Of a stretch of 64,000 bases of DNA, positions 1 to 11,346 are shown piece after piece. Source of the stretch: Prinia subflava (taxonomy: Eukaryota > Chordata > Aves > Passeriformes > Cisticolidae); assembly GCF_021018805.1 (NCBI RefSeq), contig NC_086247.1, positions 148,517,285-148,581,284 on the forward strand, written 5' to 3'. Positions within the stretch are counted from its first letter, which is position 1, and each line of letters begins with the position of its first letter. The position numbers were made by a program, and so were the translations under genes. The notes below the pieces were generated by a model. That model saw only the letters and a list, made by a program, of their open reading frames with translations. It was not told the DNA's origin and searched no databases.

Positions 1-2722
1 GGTAACTGCAAGTCTGTCAATGGCAATGAACCACCTGCCTCTTTAACACCCTGGAAGCAGGAGATAATTTGCATATGGCACGAACAAGTGGAGGAACTTT
101 CTCACAACCAGAACCAATTTCCCACCTTTGCTGCAACACAGGCTCTCCCTGCTTTGGATTTGCTTCCTGAGCAGTGGGTAGTGTGAGGGAGGGAAGGCCT
201 GTTTGTTCAATTAAGAAAATATGTCCCACAGCACACTGGCACTGAGCTGGAAAGGAGCAGCTCCATTGCCCACTCCCTCTCCTGATCCCCACAGGACCAT
301 TCCTCATGAGGAATAATTTGTACCTTCACCACCCAGTCTGAAATGTCACATTTCCTGCTGCAATTAGAAGGATCTTTTACCCACAGGATATATGTGTGTG
401 CATCTGAGGGGGTGTTTTCGTGCCCTTCAGGTAAATGTTTTATTAAGCAGTGTCCAACACACAGCACAAGTAGAAAAGAAACATTGCTGAAGACTGTTAT
501 TGCAGCTTTCACAACCTTTCAGAGATCCCTGGGAACTGGAAAGAAGGAGTGGGCTTACAAAAGGAAGTGTAGTATTGTTTTTAAGCCAAGGGACAGGAGA
601 GATGTGGTTTCAGCATGCTCAGATCCCAAAAGGATCTGCTTCCACCCTGGCAGGACTTGCCAACATGAGTCTGCTGTGACACAGCAGAAGCAGCTGCCCA
701 GTCCACCCTGAGGCCACCTCCGGGCAGTTGGCAGCAAAAGTCCACCACATTTTGGTGGAGACAGGAGAAAAACTGCCAGAGGACACCTGGTGCTGGTGAA
801 ATCCCCCAAGGTGACACGACAGTCCTGTGCCCTGCTCCAAGGGTGCCCAACATCCCCGGAGGGGGTTGTGCCCGGCAGTGGGGCTGCCTGAGCTGGGCAG
901 AGGGCTGGAGAATCACTTTTGGGAACTCCAAGGCAGCAGGGAGCGTGCTGGTACAGTACAAAGAGGCAGCACAGTTTCTATCACAAGCTTTGGCTGCCAT
1001 CTGCCACTCCTCTGTGGGATATTTGGCACAGGTGGGGTGATGACATGGTCTGGGGGCTTTTCTTCCTGAGAAATTGGGATAAAAGCAGCCAGTTTGGGAG
1101 GAAGGAGGAGACACAGTAATTAATACAAGCCTTTCTGTATTCACACTATTTAATTTACTAGTACAGGCATACCTGACCATGCCTTGAAGGTCATGAAAGG
1201 ACAGGTCTGCGTGAGGAGTTCACCCTAAACACGGGGTCCCTCTGATTCTGACACTATGTGCAAACACAGGATGAGATTTTCAGGCCCAGTAGCTGTTGAG
1301 TAGATCCACTCTTTTTACTGGAGCACCGAACAGATCCAATGTGGTCTTGACTATGACATATAATTCAACAGGAATTATGTGTTTACTTCCTGCACCTGTG
1401 TATGCATAAGATGTGGTTCCTACCCAAATGGCTTAAAGGTTTTCAGGTGTGATCCTACAAACTCTATTCACACAAGTATTCTAATTACTTCCAAGGGGTC
1501 TCTTCATAAAAAGGAAATTTTTCTCGTTAGAGGTGGAGGTGTGTTGCCAATTCACCTTTGGGGTGACTTTGCACACGTACTGGAATATGGCCCAAGATAT
1601 TTGTGGCTTGCAGTTAGTCCTTCATTCATTTTCCCATCTATCTTACTGTTTTTATGTACTTTTTCCATTTTTTTTCCTTATTTCACTTGTTCTTCCCTCG
1701 TTCCTTGGCCTTGCCCACTTCAGACAGGGCTGATCAGCAGAGAAAAATGACCAGATTTTGAATATACAAAAGGAAAAGCATGAAGCCAAACCTCAGTATG
1801 GGGAAGTTTTAATTACTCAGCCATGATTGCATTACTCCAGCCCAGAGGAAATATGACTAATGCCATGTCTGTGCTTCTGGCATATGACTGCTGTCACATC
1901 CAGTGAGGACTTATTAAAAATATTACAGAGGTGTGACTGAAGAAAGTGGTGAGCAGAATGTGGAAATGAGCAGACACAGTCCTATTCTGTGTTCTAGGGA
2001 ATTCTAATCTGGGATGATGGGAAATGTCTGTGTGGGAAGAGCAGGAATAAACTGCTGTATTTTGTTGTCAGAGAAAATCAAAGTTAGGCTTCAGGAAAAG
2101 CCATCCTAGCTATGAACTGTGACACTCTGGCAAAAGTGATACTTGGGTGCTGCTGAGTCTTCTCTGAGGGTGCTGATCCCTGCTTTAAGTATGGCTTATT
2201 CCCTTTGGAGGAGACAGTCAGTGACTAAAAAATTCAGGAATGGTCCCGAGAGGAGAGGCCAGAAAGCAGCTCTGTGCTCCTGTGTGTGGCCTGCACTACG
2301 GGTGATGGTCTCATTTTCCATCTCTCTGTCAGTGGTCTTATGCAGGAAGGCTGAGTCTTGGCACACTCACAGCCTGTGGGAGGAGGGATTTGAGGAGCTA
2401 TTCTCTGACCCTGTTCTTGCTGCTCAGAAACTCTAGCTCCCATCTGACAGCCCCCTCAGGGTACAGGGTGCCAGTACATCCTGCACAGGCTGGGTGGTGG
2501 CTCCTCACTGCTGGTGCTGTGGAGAGTCAGAGCTCTTGTTTGATTTCACAGGAGAGTTCAAAGTGACTGAAGATATTTGACAGGAGACCTAAGCTTCAGG
2601 AAAGGCAGGAGTTCAGGTACCTGTCTCTGCCTGGTGCCTCCTACCAGCTCATCACTCTGCTGGTTCAGCTACAGCTTCCTGGCTTCAACCTTCAGAGATG
2701 TCCGTGCTGAAGGCACGAGGGG
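1..2722. other. Unique noncoding sequence, no gene recognised
   Basis: I see no domain, splice-bounded exon, RNA gene or known repeat here. The longest open frame is on the minus strand at 581-1180 (199 codons). Its translation is rich in Pro, Ser and Cys and shows no domain. Other frames on both strands are also open across the same stretch, so low stop density is the likelier explanation. GC-richer and AT-richer patches alternate, as is usual in avian intergenic or intronic DNA. Confidence 0.6.
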
Positions 2723-2800
2723 TTTAGGCAGTCTGGATCATCCCAATATAGCAAGGCACGATTTAGGCAGTCTGGATCATCCCAGTGGAGCAAGGCACAC
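2723..2800. repeat. Two-copy 39-bp tandem duplication
   Basis: Two adjacent copies of a 39-bp unit lie at 2723-2761 and 2762-2800, both beginning TTTAGGCAGTCTGGATCATC. They differ at a few positions in the second half (CAATATAGC against CAGTGGAGC). The sequence just before the first copy (AAGGCACGAGGGG) resembles the end of the unit, so a third partial copy may have existed. This is a local slippage or unequal-exchange duplication in noncoding DNA. Confidence 0.85.
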
Positions 2801-2821
2801 AGTATTTTTGCTGTCCCTGCT

Positions 2822-2845
2822 GATTGATATGTGCACATATCAATC
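2822..2845. repeat. Perfect 24-bp palindrome
   Basis: All twelve base pairs around the centre (between 2833 and 2834) are complementary. The half-site reads GATTGATATGTG and is followed directly by its reverse complement with no spacer. It could be a dimeric protein-binding site, a fold-back site, or chance. No flanking direct repeat marks it as a transposon end. Confidence 0.9.
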
Positions 2846-3229
2846 CCCTCAGCAGATCACCCAAACAGTGCTCGCAGCCTCCGGTGTCAAACCCTCCTGA
2901 GTGCACCAAGGACTGCTCTGCCAGTCAGAGGGAACCTGCCATGAAACGTGCAATTATCTCCTTGGAGAGGGCTCATTGCAGAGCCAGGGTTGCTGCTGAT
3001 GGAAGAACTGTGTGGTGACCCTGGTGGGCCAATGCCAGCCCCTGGCAGTGTCCGTGTGTCCCATCCTCCCCATGTGTGCCCTCGAATTACGGGCTTCATC
3101 TTTAAAACAAGGACAGAGTTGACAAGCTCAGCCAGTTTTCCTGCATTAAACAATTAGAACAGCAAACAGAGGCTTTACATCACTCCTCCTCCCAATGCCT
3201 TCCTCCCAAATGAGTCTTTAACAGCTATG

Positions 3230-3480
3230 TTGTTTCCAGCACCATTAGCAGCTTCCCATAACAACTGCATTACCTTTAAGGAGAGCATTACAGGGCTGAG
3301 CAGCATTTCTTTCACGGGTGCAATTAGGCAGGTGATGGGGCGTGATGCCTGCTCAGGTAATTGGGCCTGGTCAGGTAATTGATGGAGGGCTGCTGCCCTG
3401 TATCAGCAGAATAATCAATGGCAATGATAAAAGTTTTCTAAAAGAAATGGAAATGAGGGAACGGCCAGCTTCTGAATCAG
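3230..3480. promoter_or_regulatory. Possible conserved noncoding regulatory block
   Basis: This AT/GC-mixed stretch is dense in short motifs typical of developmental enhancers: CAATTA at about 3321, and the 11-mer TCAGGTAATTG twice, at 3353-3363 and 3371-3381. Each 11-mer joins a CAGGTA E-box-like core (ZEB/Snail type) to a TAATTG homeodomain-type core. AATCAATGG lies nearby. The motifs are seen directly. The regulatory role is inference and depends on conservation in other birds. Confidence 0.2.
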
Positions 3481-3640
3481 GTGCTTGTGTGGTTTCACAG
3501 GCACTGCTGTGCTGTCTCCAGTGACAGGATTTCCCTGCCAGCTGCCCTGCAGACTCAGTTTGTGAGGGGCATGGATGTGCCTCCCATCACCTGCACCTTG
3601 AGGGCTCCCCAGGCAGGGCTGGAAGCTTGCAGCATACCCA

Positions 3641-4290
3641 TGTTATATATGCCAAGCCACTTCCAAATAATAAAATAAAATTTTATTCATTAAAGAATTA
3701 CAGGACAAAAAATTTGGGCAAGCCAGCAATTGGAAGCACAGTGTCAATGCCTGGAAAAGGCACTGGGTGAACCTCAGCTACGGTCTCTATTGCACCATAA
3801 CTCCCCTCGTTCAGAAATTGGCCCTTTTCGGGGTCCCCTTTTATACAGTTTATTTTGCCGGTGGCAGAGGATTTCCTCCCAGTTCTTTGTCTTGGGTTGG
3901 TTTCTTTATATTCATCTCTGCCGTCTGGTCTGCTGAATGGGGGTTTCCAAGGAAAGATGTATGTTAAGTTCGTTCCTCTGGTGTATGAATGGGAGGTGAA
4001 GTTCTGAATGAAAGGCATTCTCCTGATGCGTATCTCTCACTATGACTGGGCACTTCACTGTTCCACCACACTGGAGGACTGATTCCAGTCTTGATTTACC
4101 CTTTATTCTGGTGTTAACTGTGTGCTTCCCGATTTCCCAGAGGTATTGTCCTTCCCAGAATCGCAGCCTCTGGGTGTTGCCCATCCTGAAATTAGTTGGT
4201 TCCATGCCCGACCTGCTCATGCATTTTACTAAACATATTTACATTTTACGTACACCAAAACACAAATTATTAGACAGTATTTGTGTAACA
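3641..4290 (-). mobile_element. Endogenous retrovirus LTR, minus orientation (candidate)
   Basis: Read on the minus strand, this is a 650-bp LTR-like unit. It begins TGTTACACAAATACTG (forward end 4290) and ends TATATAACA (forward start 3641), giving TGTTA...TAACA terminal inverted repeats. A clear TATA box (TATAAAAGG, forward 3839-3845) is followed about 150 bp downstream by AATAAA (forward 3682-3687), the usual U3-R-U5 order. No target-site duplication matches at these borders (ACCCA left, TGAGC right), so the ends are uncertain or the element is disrupted. No internal retroviral genes accompany it. The family is not identified. Confidence 0.5.
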
Positions 4291-4676
4291 TGAGCATGAT
4301 GTGTTATGGTATGAAGTTTGAGCTGTCACAAACTGGGCCTAGGTTTTGGGCCTGCTGGGCCTCAGTCTTAGGCCTGTGTGAAAGTTAAGAAAGATAAGCC
4401 TGTGGTGCAGTTAGAATTTAGGTTAAGGTGTGTGCATGCATTAGATAGGACAGTTAGAGTAGTATCACGGTAGCTGCCTTAAACTAAGATTATTTGCATT
4501 CTTTCTCATGCTGAATGCCAATTAGAAAACACCTGTAAACTATCTGAAACTGTACAAAACCAGCCATTTAGGGAATAAAGAGGAGAACGTATGATCTGAC
4601 CATATTGGTTGTACCATGCGTTCCTCTGTTCCAGCTTCCATATAGTTAATGGAGACCCTGGTTCGTATTTATTACA
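4284..4676 (+). mobile_element. Endogenous retrovirus LTR, plus orientation (candidate)
   Basis: This 393-bp unit begins TGTAACATGAGC and ends CGTATTTATTACA, giving TGTAA...TTACA ends. AATAAA lies at 4574-4579, about 100 bp before the 3' end. A TATA-like TGTACAAAAC is about 25 bp upstream, a compact promoter/polyA arrangement like that of alpharetroviral-type LTRs. An alternative start is TGTGTTATGG near 4300. No convincing target-site duplication is visible. Its first seven bases coincide with the U3 end of the minus-oriented LTR at 3641-4290, so the two stand head to head. No gag, pol or env sequence follows. Confidence 0.5.
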
Positions 4677-5655
4677 CCTGTAAGGCAGGTTTTCATCCTG
4701 AAGATGAATGAGCAGATGGACAGGGCTGTCTCAAGGTCAAACGTGGAGTCAGTGAAACCCAGAAGCCCTCACTCCCTTTTGCAGGCTTAGCCACTTGATT
4801 AAGTCACTGCACTGATTTTTTCCCCTTCTTTTCCTGTTGTAATGCTATTATCGCCTGCTTAATAAACTGTGCATATTAATTACAACATTCTAGAGAAGTA
4901 AAATTAATTGGGAATTTCAATCTCTTGAAACTTTAACTGAAAAACCAAAAGAAAAACATTAAAGAGAGACATTTCAGCATAAACCAAGCTCTAAAAGCTG
5001 TAGCTCAACTGCTCTCTTATTTGTAGGTGCCCCAAGGGTCTAAGTTGCTTTTGGTCTACATTTTTCCCTCGTTTTGAGTTTATATTAAACAAGGTATATT
5101 CCTCTGCCCTGTAAAGAAACCCAACCAACCAACAAAAAAAATACCCAACCAAACAAAACCTCAAAACAAGCTATGTATCAAAATATTTTATTTTAGAGGG
5201 TTTTATGCACAGCAACACAATTGATCTGGAACTGTTCTCATCAACATATGGATGACTGACATGTGAAGAAACCCATCATGTCACACTTTTGCTGTATCAT
5301 CTGTCCTGATTAGTGACACTTCACACCAAAAGAGCCCAGTGGTGGTCTGTAAAGATCTTGAAAAAGATTGAAGGATCAGGGAAAAAAAAAGGCAAAATTT
5401 ATTTAAACTAGAACCAGCTAATGCATTACACCCCTCTGTAAGGACTAAGGGCATTGGCTGAATCATTAACATCACAATGTCCACAGTGGGACTCTGATTT
5501 TAGGTATGAAACTTTTCTGCCAACCACAATGTGTAAGCATGTAGGAGAAAGGGAGAACAAGAACACAAACCTCAGCTCTGAAAAGTATTTGCTTGCTTGG
5601 CAGAAACCGTGTTTCTGTGACATTGCATGTGTTTAGCTGAATTTTATTTTATTGG
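4677..5655. other. AT-rich unique sequence with an A/C-rich patch
   Basis: No gene is seen. About 4860-5100 is AT-rich with scattered TAATTA-type motifs. 5121-5166 is a low-complexity A/C-rich tract (CCAACC and CAAAAC units). The rest is unique. Confidence 0.6.
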
Positions 5656-5704
5656 AGCTGATCTTGGAGGTCTTTTCTAACCTTAATGATTCTGTGATTC
5701 TGTG
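5656..5704 (+). mobile_element. CR1 LINE, 3' terminal remnant
   Basis: Only the last 50 bp or so of a CR1 element remain. The sequence matches the conserved 3' end (GAGCTGATCTTGGAGGTCTT, then CTAACCTTAATG) and closes with the direct-repeat tail TGATTCTGTGATTCTGTG. Such extreme 5' truncation is common for CR1. Plus orientation. Confidence 0.85.
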
Positions 5705-8700
5705 AAAGAGGTGTGAGTCAGGCATATGTAGCAGGAGGAAAAAAAGACCTATATCAAACCATAGCTGGAATTTGTGGCTGAGTCATGGGAACAATTTACA
5801 GATCAGCAAGGCAAATTTCAGAGGTGTAAGAGGCATTCATCCAGCTCCTGTGCTCCTCTCTGAAAGTATCTTGCTCACAACCATTATAAATGGAATTACT
5901 CCTGGTCAGGAAAAAAATGGGATGACCTCTTCCCATCTTATCTATCTTGTCTAAATCGTGAGACATTTGATCTTAACCCGTTTGTCATTGTCTTGTGCTT
6001 CTTGCACCAACCACAGCTTCACACCACGAGAGGCTGTGGTTTCTGGGAGATTTTGGCAATGCTTCTGCAGGAACATTCCCACAACAGAGCAAAGGACAAA
6101 GATTTGCTGAGCTTTTCCAGCTTGGGCCTGCACATGGCGGGCTCAGTGCTGGGGTATGGGGGCAGCCTGGGGCTACTTTTCTTTCTCTTGCTTTTTGTGT
6201 CTGTTTCCCAGAGTTTTTCATGCTTATCTACATGTTTGTGAACACAATCATTTGTCAAGCAAAGGCACTCTTGCTGCTTGCTGTGTGGTTTTTACCGCAG
6301 TTTTTAGGGACTTTCTTTGGTGCCTCTTTCGGATGACGCATGGGAAAATTACAGGTCCAAATCCTTCCCAGTGAAATGTGAGGTGAAAGAGTCAGAACCC
6401 TGCATCTTTCCAGCTCATAAATACCCCCTGACAAGCCACTTTCTCGGCTGACACCCCCTTCAGACATCAGTCGATTGTCCTTCTCCTGACTTGAGGAGCA
6501 GCCTGAGAAGGGAGGAGAGATTTCTGAAGTGAAAAGTGGCCTGTGATGAGATAGGGGAGCCAAAGAGACACAACTGCTCCTGGACTCCCAGCCTGTGGAT
6601 AAGAAACTCCGGCTGACACTTATGAGTGAGAGGGGAAAAAATGCCTTAAACCCATGTGACACTTACATAACTTCAGGCCTGGGATGTTTTTGTCACAAAG
6701 GAAGGACGAGTGTTGCCACGGGCAGCTTTCATGATAAGAGCAAGCCAGTAACCTCTGAAAACAGAGAGTTTCCAAAAAACAAGCCTCAGGAGAAGACAGA
6801 ATGTTCCACATCAGGCTCGTGCCCCTCATGACTGCAGCAGAGTACAGAGGCTGCTGGTGGCTCCCAAAACTGGTTGAAGTCAAACAACTGAGACAAATGA
6901 GGTTTTGAGTGAAGCAAGGGGGATTTTTGATGTGGAGGATGCTGAAGAGTGGGAACACACAGGAAGAAGGGGAGAGAAGTGTTGGGAATGGGGTCACTTT
7001 GGAGCACAGGAGATCTGACTTTGCTTGGTGAGGTGGGCTCAAGGCAGTCATTTTTCTGGGAGCTTCCTAAACCCAGCAGTTCCTCCTTATTCCTTGAAGG
7101 TCTTTAATTTTCCTTCAAGAAAGAGAGTGGGAGAGCACAGGAGGACTTGAGCAGGTCCTGTCCAACCTGAGTTTCCCTCTGAACCACTTGAGATAGTGTA
7201 AAGAAGTAGGTGCTTAAGAGAAAGCATCTAACACTGCACATTTGTAGATACAGAATATGTGACACAGGCAGGAAAGGGAGAAATGGAGGATGCTCACCAT
7301 GGGTTAAATGCAGACTGGGGCCTGTACAGGTCTTTGCCCAGGGCATCCTCAGAAGCTGCTGTTTGGTGGCCCAGTAGCTGGTGGTGGTCAGAGGGACACA
7401 CTGCACTCAGGAATTGACTGCCAGGCTGAGCCCAACCTTGTCCAACCACATTTTGGCAATTTTGCACAAGTATTGGCAATAGAGAGAGAGTTCAGACTGA
7501 CTGACCACCTGCTGTGGGTGTTTGCTCCTTTGCTGGTTTTGTGAGAGCAGGAGATGCCTCCAGAGGGGTGGGTTGGCAAATCTTACCCAGGTGTCAGTGG
7601 GTTCCTGCTCTGGTGCTTGTCTCCCTCCAGAGCTTTGCCTTCCCATCCCTCAAAGCACAAAAATCACCCTCACACTGGATTTCGGCATCCTTCAAACCAT
7701 GTGCTGCAGCCCCTTCTGCTTCCCCAGCAACGATGGCTCCACAGTCCTTCTGCAAGTGCCCTGTACAGGGACTGGTCTTCAGACTCCCCTGCCTGACTGT
7801 TTGGGTGTTAAATCACGATTTCTGTGCACTAGAGAGGTGTCTGAGGGCAACACATGTAGCTGGCAGGAGCTGGCAGAGAGGTTGAAAAGGGATGGACCTT
7901 TGTGTTTTCAGAGAATTTGGTGTGTCCCCCACAAATTCTTCTCCACGCTCTCTTCTACTGATATTTAACATCAGTGTGCCCCAGCTTGTCCCAGGTAAAA
8001 AAGACACCCCAGGGCAAAGAGGCTCAGCAGGGCAAGTCTCATACTAGGGGTAGGTCTCCCCTCACAGACACATTTCAGCCTCAGTGCTCTTGTTCTGCCT
8101 TGCAGTGGCTTCCCTGCTCTATCCCTGTCCATGCTGTCCTCCTTGCTAATGGATCCAAGGCAGCAGGAAAGCAGGAATCAGGGGTGTCTGTGCAGTGACA
8201 GCTCTTCCTCTGTGAGCTGCACCTTGTCAAGCCAAAGCTGCCTGACCCTGGCATGTGTGCTTGAATCACTCTCCTGTTCCTCCTCTAAATCCCCACCTGA
8301 GGTCAAGCTTTGAAACAAAGGTCAAATCCATTTGAAGGCTGTCCAGAGAGGGACTGAACCACTCCATCATGAATCACTGAAAATTAAACTGATGCAAATG
8401 TTTATTTGACAACCTGTAAGTCTGGGGAGAGTTCCAGCCCGACCACAGGCTTTGTGCCAATGCAGCTGGGCTTCCCCTGGCTTGGAGAAGGTTTTTGCAG
8501 CAGGTAAACAAGGGGTGGGAGAGTCCTCAGAACACCAGGGTTATCTTTTCTTCCCAAGGCCTGACTCATGGCAGGAGGGGAATCTGCAGAGAGCCTGTGT
8601 CATCACTGTGTCACCGCCTGGCAGCACTCCTGATTAGTGACCCTGATTCTGGGCTGTTGGATTTTTTGTTATCAGCATCAGAGGTGCTGGGCACAGCGAT

Positions 8701-8924
8701 GCTGCCTGACTTGAAGAGCAGCTGAACATTCCCAGCTCTCCTAATAAATCATTAACTACTCCAGAACCATCATTGAAGTGTACAAGGAAATAAGCAATTA
8801 CCTCCTGCCCTAGAGGAGCAGATCCCGTCCAGAACTAGAAAGTGTCTGGGGATAAAAATGTAACCAGAATAATTAAATGCTCTTCTGTATTTGTTAAATT
8901 CAGGATTATATTCATAGTTTTACT
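5705..8924. other. Unique noncoding sequence, no gene recognised
   Basis: Open frames here are at most 148 codons (7522-7968 plus) and overlap frames on both strands, without domains. 8735-8810 is AT-rich with several ATTA/TAAT cores. No further repeats are recognised. Confidence 0.6.
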
Positions 8925-8948
8925 CCCCCCCCCCCCCCCCCCCCCCCC
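8925..8948. repeat. Poly-C tract of 24
   Basis: An uninterrupted run of 24 C, on a background with no other C run of this length. It may form i-motif or G-quadruplex structures. The exact length is sensitive to sequencing and assembly error. Confidence 0.9.
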
Positions 8949-9101
8949 ACTTCCCAAAAGTAGGGGGTAATTAACTTTGAGGCAACATTACTGGCATTGA
9001 CTGACCTTGCATGAGCACAGTTGTGAGATTTTGCACTGGCTTTGCGTGGGTCTGAATGACCAGAGCAGAAGTGAGGAAAAGGAGAAATAGATTCTCTATT
9101 C

Positions 9102-9598
9102 CACAGAATCACAGAATAATTTAGGCTGGAAAATACTTCTAAGATCATGATCATCAAGTCCAGCCTTTGACAGTTCACCACGGTGTCAACTGGACCAAAG
9201 CCCAAAGTGCTGTGTCCAGTCATTCCTTGGACACCTGGAGGGATGGCAACTCCATCACCTCCCTGGGCAGTGTCAGTACCATTCCCCTGCCTGGCCACCC
9301 CTTCTTGTGAAGAAATTCTTTGTGGTGTCCAACCTGAACCTCCCCTGGCTCACTTGGGGTTGTGTCCTCTCATCCTGTCACTGTTTCCCAGGAGCAGAGC
9401 CTGACCCCCACCCGGCTTCTCCTTCCTGTCAGGAGCTGTAGAGAAGTGAGAAGGTCTCCCCTGAGCCTCCTTTTCTCCAGGCTGAGCCCCCTGAGCTCCC
9501 TCAGCTGCTCCCCATAGAACTCACTCCCTAGACCTTTCTCCAGTTCTGTTGCCCTTCTCTGGACATGGTCCAGCCCCTCAATGTCTTTCTTGAAGTGA
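9102..9598 (-). mobile_element. CR1 LINE, 5'-truncated, includes RT C-terminal remnant
   Basis: The forward sequence opens with the reverse complement of the CR1 tail (CACAGAATCACAGAAT) and then the usual 3' UTR. On the minus strand, 9370-9600 encodes a decayed CR1 reverse-transcriptase C-terminus with recognisable blocks (EGLDHVQRRATELEKGLGSE, then LRELRGLSLEKRRLRGDL). About 500 bp remain of an element several kb long when full length. It is a dead copy and cannot mobilise itself. Confidence 0.93.
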
Positions 9599-11274
9599 AT
9601 ATTTGCCACATAGAGACAACAGGCTTAAGGTTGTGCAGTCCAGCTCAGACAAATGGAAAAAGGCCAGAATCGAGGTTATCTCTGTGGTGCTGCAGCAGAA
9701 CATCCAAAGGATGCTGAGTCCTGTACAAACTTTAAAGAGAAATCCAGCTAAAGATAGGTTTCTTAGCAAAATGCAGCCATGTCAGAGCGCTACATCTCTG
9801 TGACATTTGAAATGCCCTTTATTTTTAGGTTATGATTTAATGCAGACATAGGATGAATTGTTTTGTCAAAAGTAGAGTCCAGTCAGAAAGCCTGAACTCC
9901 TCCTTTATCTAGGAATGACCACTAAGCCTTGGGACTTTTCTTTGCCCTTTGTCCAAAGAACAATTCTGGCCTGATACATTCTGAGTTGCATTTTTCATTG
10001 CTTTTTAATTTTTCATTGCCTGCCAGCTCAGGAGGCAGTCAGAACATACTTTCAAATAAGATTTATTGTATTACTTGTATACTTAACTAGACAATTGCAA
10101 TGTTTATCTTAATCATGTATATTACCTCATTTATTTCAACACGGGTTCCCTTTGAATACCATTTCAAAGCACCATGACAGGCCTCCAGTTAGTAAAGAAG
10201 AGCTTGGAAGAACTTTAATGGGTGATATTTGTAATTAATTATTAAATGAAACACAGACCTCTCTTCTCTCAAGATGCTAAACCCCTACTTTCTTTATATT
10301 TGTAAAGTTTGTCTTTCTAATACACATAAATAAATAAATAAGTATAAAGGCTTCATAAAAGCTCTTTGGGTTTCTCATCCCCGTGTTTTCCACATTTTCT
10401 GACCACTTTGGACTGTATCTAACTGTGTGGTTATTTCATTTGGGAACTGATAAATTGCTGCAAGCCAAACAGAAGCAGTTCTAAACTTTGGCCCAAGAGG
10501 TCAATGATATTTTAGAGGGGAGACTTTCCTGCCACTTTTCCTTGAGCAAGCTGATTTTATTTACTTTGGAACTGGCTGTACTCACAGCATTTCCTGGCTG
10601 GAGTGGAAGTCCTGGGATTCCCATAGGGGAGACTGAACTTAACATGCTTTCAAGACAAAATTTTTTCAAGACAAATAATTTGGACAAAGCTTGGAAGGAG
10701 TACTAAATAGAACTGAAATCTTTGATAATCAGCCAAGGGTAGGGGAAGTGTAAAATACCAAGGGATGAGTTGTGCTCTTTTATTCAGCATCATTTCTCTG
10801 TAAATAACACAAGTAACATTCCTGCAGGGCAGGCATGCTGGAGATGACTAAAATTTAAAGTGTTTAGTTTGCTTAGGCAGGAAAACAGGAAAGAACAAAG
10901 TTTCTCAGTGTAAACAGAAATTTCATGTCTGTCAGACTGATTTTGTCCCAGAGAAAAAAAAACTCGATCAGACAAACAGAACCTATGGGATAAAACATGA
11001 AAGCCAGAGAAGTAAAAATTTCCAGGCTCAGCCAGTTTATTGATTTCCTTTCAGCAAAGGAGATCATTTGCCACATTACCAGCTACTACAGATTTACCTT
11101 ACATTGCAAAATAACTTGATGATTGACTTGGGGCTCTGAGCACCAGCAGCAAGGCAGAGCTGAGTGTGACTTTCATTACAAGGTCTCACCCCAGATAAAG
11201 CCCAGCTGCTGTGGCAGAGGTGAAAGATGCACAAGCCCAGCTCTCCTGAAACCTAAATTCTCATCAACTAAGGA
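9599..11274. other. AT-rich unique sequence
   Basis: No gene is recognised. 10050-10345 is notably AT-rich and contains a short (AAAT)n tract at about 10327-10342. Frames are short and domain-free. Confidence 0.6.
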
Positions 11275-11346
11275 ACAATAACAACAACAACAACAACAAC
11301 AAACCAAAACAAAACCAAACCGAACAAAACAAAACAAAACTAAACT
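11275..11346. repeat. Compound (AAC)n and (AAAAC)n microsatellite
   Basis: About eight AAC/ACA triplets at 11277-11302 grade into CAAAAC/CAAAC pentamers up to about 11340. A-rich compound repeats of this kind often grow from poly-A tails, but no adjacent element is recognised here. Confidence 0.9.

Noticed and set aside
581..1180. 199-codon minus-strand open frame
   Set aside because: No domain, high Cys/Pro/Ser content, and several overlapping open frames on both strands indicate few stop codons by composition.
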